Assembly (NCBI GenBank): GCA_002404345.1 | Contig: DHJN01000076.1 | Coordinates: forward strand, 944 to 8,138 | Length of the DNA stretch: 7,195 nt | Direction: 5' to 3' | Source of the DNA: Actinobacteria bacterium UBA4719 | GTDB lineage: Bacteria; Actinomycetota; Actinomycetes; Actinomycetales; Dermatophilaceae | In this document: piece by piece, positions 1 to 5,637 of the stretch | Layout of the letters: each line of letters opens with the position of its first letter | Numbering within the stretch: the stretch's first letter is position 1 | The notes under the pieces: model-generated | The model's input: the letters and a program-made list of their open reading frames with translations, nothing else | Told to the model about the DNA's origin: nothing | Databases searched by the model: none | Position numbers and translations under genes: made by a program

Positions 1-650
1 TTCTGGGCGATGTACTCCTTGAAGATGTCCGTCTGCAAGGTGCCGTTCAGGACGCCGGGATCGATGCCCTGTCGTTCCGCCGCGACGATGTACATGCAGA
101 AGACGGGGACCGCCGGGCCGCTGATCGTCATCGACGTCGTCACGTCACCCAGATGAATGTCCTTGAACAGGATCTCCATGTCGGCGGCCGAGTCGATGGC
201 AACTCCACAGTGACCCACCTCACCCAGGCTGAGGGTCTCATCGGAGTCACGGCCCATGAGGGTCGGCATGTCGAAGGCGACGCTGAGGCCGCCGCCGCCG
301 CGGGCCAGGATCATCTTGTACCGCTCGTTGGTCTGCTCGGCGTTGCCGAAGCCGGCGAACTGCCGGATCGTCCAGGGGCGACCGCGATGTCCCGTGGCGT
401 GCAGCCCCCGGGTGAAGGGGAACTCCCCCGGCCAGCCGATCCGCTCAAAACCCGGTATGGCCGCCGCCACCTCCTCGTCGGAGCCCGTCGGCCCATAGAC
501 AGGATCGACCTCCACACCGGACAGGGTGGTGAAGTCCGCATCGCGCACCAGGCCCTTGGCGAGCGCCGCGTCATACCGTTGCTGCCAACGGGACTGACCG
601 GACATGGGAACTTCGGTGGGCTGCGCGCTGGGGGTCGTCTCCTGGGTCAT
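1..650 (-). CDS. icmA: Acyl-CoA mutase large subunit, isobutyryl-CoA mutase type (N-terminal 216 residues; continues past the window edge)
   Basis: This is the substrate-binding TIM-barrel domain of an adenosylcobalamin-dependent acyl-CoA mutase, which interconverts branched and linear acyl-CoAs by radical carbon-skeleton rearrangement. Visible family motifs are FTRGLHATG (79-87), RPWTIRQFAGFGNAEQTNE (91-109), GGGGLSVAFDMPTLMGRDSD (118-137), GEVGHCGVAID (143-153) and NGTLQTDIFKEYIAQ (202-216). In P. shermanii methylmalonyl-CoA mutase, Tyr89 and Arg207 bind the substrate carboxylate. IcmA has Phe80 and Gln198 there. With a constant offset of nine residues the equivalents here are Phe98 and Gln216, so isobutyryl-CoA/n-butyryl-CoA is the better substrate guess. 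Many databases would label such a protein methylmalonyl-CoA mutase. Family members run to about 520-570 residues and usually need a separate small B12-binding subunit, which is not in view. The ATG at 650 has no ribosome-binding site, but a -10 box six bases upstream suggests a leaderless mRNA. The family is certain; the exact substrate is less so. Confidence 0.9.
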   Translation of the reverse strand, partial: MTQETTPSAQPTEVPMSGQSRWQQRYDAALAKGLVRDADFTTLSGVEVDPVYGPTGSDEEVAAAIPGFERIGWPGEFPFTRGLHATGHRGRPWTIRQFAGFGNAEQTNERYKMILARGGGGLSVAFDMPTLMGRDSDETLSLGEVGHCGVAIDSAADMEILFKDIHLGDVTTSMTISGPAVPVFCMYIVAAERQGIDPGVLNGTLQTDIFKEYIAQ

Positions 651-656
651 GATGAC

Positions 657-686
657 AATTTACTAGGACGTCCTAGTAAATGTCAC
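657..686 (-). promoter_or_regulatory. Probable promoter of the acyl-CoA mutase gene (leaderless)
   Basis: Read on the minus strand, GTGACA (686-681, five of six matches to TTGACA) is followed by an 18-bp spacer and TAAATT (662-657, four of six matches to TATAAT). Six bases then separate the -10 box from the ATG at 650. Transcription would therefore start at or next to the A of the start codon. The palindrome at 658-681 fills the spacer and most of the -10 box, so a protein bound there should block RNA polymerase. This is read by eye from the sequence and is not experimental. Confidence 0.6.
658..681. promoter_or_regulatory. Perfect 24-bp palindrome, candidate repressor operator
   Basis: The half-site ATTTACTAGGAC is followed directly by its exact reverse complement, with no spacer. 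Skipping one unpaired base (A657), the flanks TGAC (653-656) and GTCA (682-685) extend the symmetry by four more base pairs per side. The site is markedly AT-richer at its ends than the surrounding DNA. It sits inside the core promoter of the mutase gene, and its right edge lies 65 bp upstream of the divergent GtrA-type gene. Its symmetry and size suit a dimeric regulator of the MarR, TetR or GntR type. A MarR gene lies at 5113-5628, but the match between regulator and site is a guess. It is too tightly placed and lacks a T-run for a terminator. Confidence 0.75.
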
Positions 687-733
687 CGGCCTGTCACGAA
701 TGAAGTTGGTCAGGATCGACCAACGTCGGCCGT

Positions 734-739
734 TAAACT
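734..739 (+). promoter_or_regulatory. Candidate -10 box for the GtrA-type gene
   Basis: TAAACT lies seven bases before the ATG at 747, the right distance for a leaderless transcript starting at or beside the start codon. No Shine-Dalgarno-like sequence precedes that ATG. I could not find a convincing -35 box at normal spacing, so the assignment rests on the -10 box and its position only. Confidence 0.4.
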
Positions 740-746
740 GGGCATC

Positions 747-1250
747 ATGCACCCCCTGACCTCCCTGCGACAGCTTGTCGTGCGACTCCTGCCCGAGCTG
801 ACGAAATTTGGCCTGATCGGGCTGATCGGGCTGCTCGTTGACGTCGGCGGATTCAACGCGTTGCGCTTTGTCGGTGGCGAAGGACCGCTCTACCACCAAC
901 CCCTGACTGCCAAGGTTCTCTCGACCACTGCGGCCACGGTGGCGTCCTGGCTGGGCAATCGCTACTGGACATACCGTCACTCCCGACGAGCGGCCATGCA
1001 CCACGAGTTCGGCCTCTTCGTGGTGGCGTGCAGCATCGGGTCAGCCATGGCAGTGTCCTGCCTGGCGATCTCGCACTACGTGCTCGGCTTCACCTCGCCG
1101 TTGGCCGACAACATCTCCGCCAACATGGTCGGGCTACTGCTCGGGACGACGTTCCGCTTTTGGGCCTACCGCACCCACGTGTTCAGCGAACACCCGCAGG
1201 TTGACGTCGAATCCGACCTCGACGCAACCGCATCGACACCACGAGCCTGA
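747..1250 (+). CDS. GtrA-family membrane protein (putative polyprenyl-linked sugar translocase)
   Basis: A 167-residue protein with the GtrA fold pattern: four hydrophobic segments at about 20-39, 52-70, 86-111 and 118-140. Family hallmarks are the WLGNRYWTYR stretch after segment 2 (68-77) and FRFWAYRTHVF after segment 4 (136-146). GtrA proteins are small inner-membrane proteins often encoded beside polyprenyl-phosphate sugar transferases and thought to flip the lipid-linked sugar. The last 20 residues are polar and not conserved. The reading frame is open much further upstream, but that stretch runs antisense to the mutase and across the intergenic region. The ATG at 747 gives a normal GtrA length and has a -10 box in place. 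The 3' end overlaps the convergent glycosyltransferase gene by 68 bp. Family confident; substrate unknown. Confidence 0.88.
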   Translation: MHPLTSLRQLVVRLLPELTKFGLIGLIGLLVDVGGFNALRFVGGEGPLYHQPLTAKVLSTTAATVASWLGNRYWTYRHSRRAAMHHEFGLFVVACSIGSAMAVSCLAISHYVLGFTSPLADNISANMVGLLLGTTFRFWAYRTHVFSEHPQVDVESDLDATASTPRA

Positions 1251-1920
1251 TCATCTCCAGTCCGAGATCGATCGTCTTGCGCATGTCACCCGTCACCGAG
1301 GACACACCGACCCGCGGGTGATAGTTCACCGGCACCTGCACGATCCTGGCCTGCGTGATGACCGCGAGGAGCAGCATCTCCAGTCCGTACGCCGAGCCGT
1401 CGAGCGACGACTTCGCAAGGACCTTCTTCGCGTGCTCGCGGGTGATTACCCGGAAGGTGCAGCCCACGTCGCTGAGGTATGACGTGTTGTACAGAACCTC
1501 GATGAGCTTGGCCACCGCCCAGTTCCCCCACTGCAGGAACCACCCCATGTTGGCGCCATCCCAGATGAAGTTCGAGACCGTTCGCGAGCCGACGACGAAG
1601 TCACATTCGGCGGCGAAAGCAAGCAGCTTGCTGAGGTCGGCAGGGTTGAACGTCCCGTCGGGCTCGCAGATGGCAACCAGATCGGTGTCAACGGCAGCCA
1701 GACCCGCCCGGATTGCTGCGCCGTAGCCCTGACGGGTCTCGACCAGCTCACGCGCCCCGGTCTTGGCCACCTCCTCGGAGGTTCCGGCTGCGGCGTTGTT
1801 GTTCACTACGAGGATCTCGTCAACGAAGCCCAGCGCCTCAAACCCGCGAATACACTCCGCGATGCTGTCTTTCTCGTTGTACGTCGGCAGGACCACCGAG
1901 ATCGATCTGTCGTTCCACAC
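1183..1920 (-). CDS. Family 2 glycosyltransferase, polyprenyl-phosphate sugar synthase-like
   Basis: A 245-residue GT-A fold enzyme of the dolichyl/polyprenyl-phosphate sugar synthase type. In order it shows ISVVLPTYNEKDSI (7-20, nucleotide-binding start), DEILVVNNNAAAGTSEEVA (34-52), RQGYGAAIRAGL (63-74), CEPDGTF (85-91, the DxD-like metal site), FVVGSRT (108-114) and LSDVGCTFRVI (149-159). It lacks the C-terminal membrane helices of longer relatives; the basic tail RLRRGRIRR (231-239) could hold it at the membrane surface. NNN replaces the usual DN/DDGS motif, which I believe is typical of one actinobacterial subfamily rather than a defect. Likely reaction: transfer of a sugar from an NDP-sugar to polyprenyl phosphate on the cytoplasmic side. 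The GTG start at 1920 has a strong AAGGAG six bases upstream. It follows the methyltransferase by 82 bp on the same strand, probably as one operon. Confidence 0.88.
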   Translation of the reverse strand: MWNDRSISVVLPTYNEKDSIAECIRGFEALGFVDEILVVNNNAAAGTSEEVAKTGARELVETRQGYGAAIRAGLAAVDTDLVAICEPDGTFNPADLSKLLAFAAECDFVVGSRTVSNFIWDGANMGWFLQWGNWAVAKLIEVLYNTSYLSDVGCTFRVITREHAKKVLAKSSLDGSAYGLEMLLLAVITQARIVQVPVNYHPRVGVSSVTGDMRKTIDLGLEMIRLVVSMRLRRGRIRRQPAGVR

Positions 1921-1926
1921 GGGCTA

Positions 1927-1932
1927 CTCCTT
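1927..1932 (-). promoter_or_regulatory. Ribosome-binding site that fixes the glycosyltransferase GTG start
   Basis: AAGGAG on the minus strand ends six bases before the GTG at 1920. It is the best Shine-Dalgarno match in the window and supports the GTG over any downstream start. Confidence 0.75.
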
Positions 1933-1976
1933 CGAGGGGGTTCAAGTTCGGGAACTGCTGACAATGCTGGCGCCAG

Positions 1977-2012
1977 GTCGCGATGACCCGGCCGCGCCAA
2001 GGTCATCGCGAC
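1977..2012. other. Perfect 12-bp inverted repeat (hairpin) spanning the methyltransferase stop codon
   Basis: Arms GTCGCGATGACC (1977-1988) and GGTCATCGCGAC (2001-2012) are exact reverse complements around a 12-nt GC-rich loop. On the minus strand the methyltransferase TGA (2005-2003) lies in the first arm. Immediately after comes a second short palindrome, CTGGCGCCAG (1967-1976), and then AGTTC-GG-GAACT (1945-1956). No T-run follows, so a classical intrinsic terminator is not supported. An attenuator, an mRNA-stabilising or processing stem between the two cistrons, or a protein site are possible. The repeat itself is certain; the role is not. Confidence 0.6.
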
Positions 2013-2707
2013 GCGACGACCAGCATCTGTCCGGCCAAGGGTTTGATCGGTGAACGCAGGTACCACGGAACGAGAAAGGTCAGGCCGGAGCCGCGCGCCT
2101 TCAGCGTCAGCGGCAGGAAGCGAGCATGGACGGCCTCGATCGTCCAGCCCTCGGCGACGAGGTAGTCGGGAAGCGACTTGTCGGTGTAGATCGCGACATG
2201 GGTGAAGTCGTCGAAGTAGTGACCCGGCTGAAGCCTGAAGTTCGGCTGCATGAGGATCAGACGGCCACCCGGACGCAACACCCGACGGGCCTCAGCCAGC
2301 AGTCTGGACGTGTCGGCGCGCTCGAGATGCTCCAGCAGGTTGGAGGCAAACACGACATCGAAGCTCGCGTCGTCGAACTGGTGCAGATCGGTGCAGTCCC
2401 CCACAACCGACTCGACGTGTGCGGCCGCCGAGCGCTTGACGGTAGCGTCGAGGTCCATCGCCACAACCCGTCCGCCGCTGACGTGGTTGGCGAAGTCACA
2501 CCATCCGGCGCCGAGCTCCAGGACGTCGGCATCCGGTGCGATCCAGCGGGTGAGATAGGTGCAGAGGTGCTTCCAGACCTTGTTCCGGCTCGCGCTCGGC
2601 GCCAGGCGGGTCTCGAAATAGCCAGGCACGTAAACGCCAGATTCCGGTGCTTCCTGAGAAGCGGGGGGTGTTTCGCCGGACAGTGGGTACCTCCAGAGGA
2701 CGATCAT
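2003..2707 (-). CDS. Class I SAM-dependent methyltransferase (Methyltransf_11/23 type)
   Basis: A 234-residue soluble protein with a Rossmann methyltransferase core. Motif I is VLELGAGWC (62-70), the acidic ribose-binding end of strand 2 is AMDLD (83-87), GDCTD (103-107) is the adenine-side motif, FDVVFASNLLEHL (116-128) is motif IV, and LRPGGRLIL (144-152) follows. The GYFETRL...RNKVWKHL segment (29-48) resembles methyltransferases found inside polysaccharide and glycosyltransferase clusters. The acceptor cannot be read from the sequence; a sugar or lipid-linked intermediate is suggested by the adjacent glycosyltransferase. The ATG at 2707 lacks a good ribosome-binding site. A GTG at residue 27 would remove the unconserved first 26 residues and is a possible alternative. 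It leads a minus-strand operon with the glycosyltransferase and is divergent from the large membrane protein. Confidence 0.87.
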   Translation of the reverse strand: MIVLWRYPLSGETPPASQEAPESGVYVPGYFETRLAPSASRNKVWKHLCTYLTRWIAPDADVLELGAGWCDFANHVSGGRVVAMDLDATVKRSAAAHVESVVGDCTDLHQFDDASFDVVFASNLLEHLERADTSRLLAEARRVLRPGGRLILMQPNFRLQPGHYFDDFTHVAIYTDKSLPDYLVAEGWTIEAVHARFLPLTLKARGSGLTFLVPWYLRSPIKPLAGQMLVVASR

Positions 2708-2759
2708 GGGTAGGAAACGCCTCGCAGCCTAGCAGTCGGGCTTTTGAGCTCGTCCGTCA

Positions 2760-2765
2760 TAGACT
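2760..2765 (+). promoter_or_regulatory. Weak candidate -10 box for the large membrane protein gene
   Basis: TAGACT fits the TAnnnT pattern and would start transcription near 2772, giving a leader of about 44 nt before the TTG at 2816. No good -35 box is seen at normal spacing. The would-be leader contains a small hairpin (TGGTG 2786-2790 with CACCA 2800-2804) just before the ribosome-binding site. Confidence 0.25.
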
Positions 2766-2805
2766 CTGTGTCGGTCCACTCCCCTTGGTGGCACCGTGTC
2801 ACCAC

Positions 2806-2811
2806 AGGGAG
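2806..2811 (+). promoter_or_regulatory. Ribosome-binding site that favours the TTG start at 2816
   Basis: AGGGAG ends four bases before the TTG at 2816. The two upstream in-frame candidates, TTG at 2744 and GTG at 2768, have no comparable site. This is why the shorter 758-residue form was chosen for the following gene. Confidence 0.5.
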
Positions 2812-2815
2812 AGCC

Positions 2816-5092
2816 TTGAGTCAGACCCGTCCAGACCGTCCCGACAAAACGTCGCTCAGCGACAGCACCACGAGATCCCGACTTGCCCCAGGTCTCGACG
2901 TGCTCGGTCGGTTCGCTCCCGCGGTCGCCCTCGTCGGCTTGTTGGTCTTTGCCATCGCGGCGGACCTCCCGTTGAGCAGTGCGCTGCGCGCAATTGTCGC
3001 CCTGCTGCTGACCCAGGTGCTTCCGGGCGCCCTCATCTGGCGTCTGGTCCGGCCCCGTGACGGCTCCTGGCTCGAGGATCTGGCGATGGGTTTCGCTATC
3101 GGCTCGGTCATCGCGATCGGCGCCCAGACCGTGGCCAGCGCCGGCCGCATGCCGTGGCTGTCAACGGGTATCTCACTCGGGATCGTCATCCTGCTGGCCG
3201 GCCTGCCTGCGTCCAGGCGCCGGATCCTCGAGGCACACACCTCACCGCTGCCCTGGTGGTTCGGGTCACTAACCTCTCTGACGACCGTGATCGCCATCCC
3301 GCAGCTGCTCGGGTACTTCCGTCAGGTCCCACTGACCTGGGCCTCTGGTTACCAGCGACCGCACGTGGACGCCTACCTGCATCTCGCACTATCGGCCGAG
3401 CTGGCCCATCGAGGCCCGGTGACCTTTCCCTGGGTGGCCAGCGAGCCTCTGGCATACCACTGGTTCAGCCATGCCTGGGTCGCGAATCTCTCCGTGGTCT
3501 CCGGGGTCGAGCTGGACGAGACGCTGTTCCGGTTCATGCCGGCCTTTCTCCCACTTGCCGTAGTCCTCATCGTTGCCACAGCCGCCATGCGTCTGACCGG
3601 CAGGGCCTGGAGCGGCCCGGTCGCGGCTGTTCTTACTCTCGCCGGAGGTGACCTCGACCTCTTCGGCATGCCGTCCGTCAGGGGGGCCTTGGCGCCGTTG
3701 TCACCCAGCCTGGGCCTGTCGGTGCCCATGCTCGTGTCCCTGGTGGTTGTTCTCGCATGCCGTTGGCGGGGCGAGGCGCGATCCGGTGCCATCCTGCTGA
3801 TCCCGGTGCTCGGCATCGCTGCGGCAGGCACAAAGGGCTCAACCCTGCCCCTGGTCGTCGCCGGACTCGGGACCGCAGTTGGAGCCGCCCTGCTGTTCAA
3901 CCGCTCCCGTCTACGGACGCTGATCCCCGAGCTCGCAATAGTGGTCGGTTGCCTCGGATTCGCGATGCTGGTGGTCTTCCACGGTTCCGAAGCTGGCCTT
4001 CGACTCGATCCCCGCCACGCACCTGAGGCCACAGGCCTCTTCAAGAGGCTCGGTGGTCCCCATGCCGTCAATACCTACGCCGACTTTGCCCTCGTCGACC
4101 TTGCGGTGATGTTCGCTGTACTTGCCCGAGGTACCGGCCTGCTCCTCGTACTCGCAACGCGGCAGGGTCGCCGCGATCCTCTGACCTGGGTGCTGACTGG
4201 CGGAAGTCTGGCGGGCGCGGGCGCCTTGGCCGTGTTCACCCACCCCGGCAACAGCCAGTTCTACTTCGCCGACAGCGCCGTACCCCTCCTTGCACTCGGA
4301 TCTGCGGTTGGCCTGGCGTCCCTCGTCAACAAGATGGGGACCAAGATCCAGTGGTCCGTCCTGATCGGGCTGGTCGGCGGAGCCATCATGGCCCTCCTAC
4401 CCACTGCGCTCATCGGCGTGCTGACCCCGGCCGGGTCAATCCCCCAGGCCATCAAGCTGCTCGCGATCGCCGGCGCAGTGCTGGTCCTGGCCGGCGTTCT
4501 GTCCGCCCTGACGGCCAGGCCCCGTCGGGCGGCAGTCCTGGGTGCCGTGGTGGTCACCCTCCTGTCCGCCGGGGTCATATCGGTCGTTGAGGCGACGGCC
4601 AAGACGCACCTGTCGGCTGCCCTGCCGCACGTCACCTCCAAGGAGGCATTGGCGGTGTCCCGCGACCAGATTGTGGCGGCCCGGTGGATCCGTGACCACT
4701 CCTCCATAGAGGACATGGTCATGACCAACCGGCACTGCGTCACGCCGGCTTCCCCCACGAACGGCTGCGACAGCCGTCGGTGGGTGGTGGCGGCATTCAG
4801 CGAACGGCAGATGTTGTTGGAGGGCTGGACCGCGACACCACGATCCACAGATCTGGCGCCAGTGGGTCGAGAGTCGATCACCATCGCCTACTGGAAGCCC
4901 GAGCTTCTCGCCCTCAACGACGGCTTCATCGCGAAACCAGACGCCGCGGCAGCCACCAAGCTCAGTGCCATGGGCGTTCGATGGGTCTACGTCGACTTCA
5001 CCAGGCCTCATGCCCGGACGCTCGAGCCCTTCGCGCACCTGAAGTTCCACACCCCGGGTGCAGACGTCTACCAGCTGCCACCCACCAGCTGA
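2816..5092 (+). CDS. Large polytopic membrane protein, GT-C glycosyltransferase-like, with extracytoplasmic C-terminal domain
   Basis: A 758-residue protein with about 14-16 hydrophobic segments between residues 32 and 592, then a soluble tail of about 165 residues. It has features of GT-C type or DUF2298-like membrane glycosyltransferases. The long loop after the fifth segment carries Asp185 in HVDAYLHLALSAEL (183-196), then EPLAYHWFSHAW (210-221). Another polar loop has HPGNSQFYFAD (476-486). GT-C enzymes often place a catalytic acid in the first large external loop, so Asp185 is a candidate, though unproven. The tail contains TNRHC..GCDSRRW (Cys641, Cys651, a possible disulfide) and SERQMLLEGW (662-671), a pattern I associate with uncharacterised actinobacterial envelope proteins. 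It is transcribed away from the methyltransferase/GT2 operon and ends 20 bp from the convergent MarR gene. An in-frame TTG at 2744 would give 782 residues. The topology is reliable; the enzymatic role is inferred. Confidence 0.82.
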   Translation: MSQTRPDRPDKTSLSDSTTRSRLAPGLDVLGRFAPAVALVGLLVFAIAADLPLSSALRAIVALLLTQVLPGALIWRLVRPRDGSWLEDLAMGFAIGSVIAIGAQTVASAGRMPWLSTGISLGIVILLAGLPASRRRILEAHTSPLPWWFGSLTSLTTVIAIPQLLGYFRQVPLTWASGYQRPHVDAYLHLALSAELAHRGPVTFPWVASEPLAYHWFSHAWVANLSVVSGVELDETLFRFMPAFLPLAVVLIVATAAMRLTGRAWSGPVAAVLTLAGGDLDLFGMPSVRGALAPLSPSLGLSVPMLVSLVVVLACRWRGEARSGAILLIPVLGIAAAGTKGSTLPLVVAGLGTAVGAALLFNRSRLRTLIPELAIVVGCLGFAMLVVFHGSEAGLRLDPRHAPEATGLFKRLGGPHAVNTYADFALVDLAVMFAVLARGTGLLLVLATRQGRRDPLTWVLTGGSLAGAGALAVFTHPGNSQFYFADSAVPLLALGSAVGLASLVNKMGTKIQWSVLIGLVGGAIMALLPTALIGVLTPAGSIPQAIKLLAIAGAVLVLAGVLSALTARPRRAAVLGAVVVTLLSAGVISVVEATAKTHLSAALPHVTSKEALAVSRDQIVAARWIRDHSSIEDMVMTNRHCVTPASPTNGCDSRRWVVAAFSERQMLLEGWTATPRSTDLAPVGRESITIAYWKPELLALNDGFIAKPDAAAATKLSAMGVRWVYVDFTRPHARTLEPFAHLKFHTPGADVYQLPPTS

Positions 5093-5112
5093 CCGGCTGA
5101 TCCCGATCTGTC

Positions 5113-5628
5113 CTACCCGGTGAAGTCGCCAGCCGCGACCCGCACCTTGCGCAGCAGGGCGAAAAGCTGCTCCTGCTCGGCTGCGGTCAACGAGCCCAGA
5201 CTGAACCCGGCGGCCACCAGGTCCTTGGTGGCCGCCTCCATGACCTCGCGACCCTGGGGCGTTATCGTCGCGAGCATTCCGCGACCATCTGCCGGGTTGG
5301 GAGCCCGTTCGACCAGACCGTGACCGGCCAGACGCTGAATGATGTTGGTGACGCTGGTGGGATGGACCATCAGCCGCTGCCCGATCTTGCTCATCGGCAG
5401 GCGTCCTTCGCGGCTGAACGCCAACAGGACCAGAGCCTCATATCGCGCGAACGTCAGCCCGTGTCGACCCACCGTGGCGTCGAAATCACCCAGGAGCAGC
5501 TGCTGCACGCGCATGACCGAGGTTGCCGAGGCCATCGCGACCGACTCCGAGCGCGCACCCCAGCGAGAGCGCCAGAGCTCGGCGGCGCGACGAATCGGGT
5601 CGAACGGGAGCGCAAGCGGTTTGGCCAC
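5113..5628 (-). CDS. MarR-family transcriptional regulator
   Basis: A 171-residue winged-helix regulator. After an N-terminal helical arm (PFDPIRRAAELWRSRWG, 8-24) comes the dimerisation helix and a wHTH. LPMSKIGQRLMVHPTSVTNI (77-96) spans the HTH, with HPTSVTNIIQRL as recognition helix. The wing carries the family signature NPADGRGMLATITPQG (111-126), with Asp114-x-Arg116 in the DxR motif. No effector pocket can be predicted. MarR proteins usually repress their own or nearby operons until a small ligand, often an aromatic compound or acyl-CoA, binds. The GTG start at 5628 lies nine bases after the GNAT stop codon without a clear ribosome-binding site, so translation is probably coupled. It is the last gene of a three-gene minus-strand operon. 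Its target may be the palindrome in front of the acyl-CoA mutase; this is a hypothesis from context. Confidence 0.92.
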   Translation of the reverse strand: MAKPLALPFDPIRRAAELWRSRWGARSESVAMASATSVMRVQQLLLGDFDATVGRHGLTFARYEALVLLAFSREGRLPMSKIGQRLMVHPTSVTNIIQRLAGHGLVERAPNPADGRGMLATITPQGREVMEAATKDLVAAGFSLGSLTAAEQEQLFALLRKVRVAAGDFTG

Positions 5629-5637
5629 GGCGACACG

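Noticed and set aside
153..746. Upstream extension of the GtrA reading frame, giving a 365-residue protein
   Set aside because: This part runs antisense through the conserved mutase gene, crosses the palindrome, and has no family resemblance. The GtrA domain begins naturally at 747.
813..830. Tandem nine-base repeat CTGATCGGG
   Set aside because: It encodes the Leu-Ile-Gly repeats of the first GtrA membrane helix, so coding constraint explains it.
2126..2713. 195-residue plus-strand open frame opposite the methyltransferase
   Set aside because: The minus strand here encodes a complete SAM methyltransferase with ordered motifs; the plus translation shows no domain.
3373..4884. Long minus-strand open frames (3373-4071 and 4261-4884)
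   Set aside because: Both lie opposite the large membrane protein, and their translations are R/T/A-rich without motifs, typical of antisense frames in GC-rich genes.
5093..5112. Possible terminator between the large membrane protein and MarR genes
   Set aside because: The 20-bp gap has no stable stem with a T-run on either strand.
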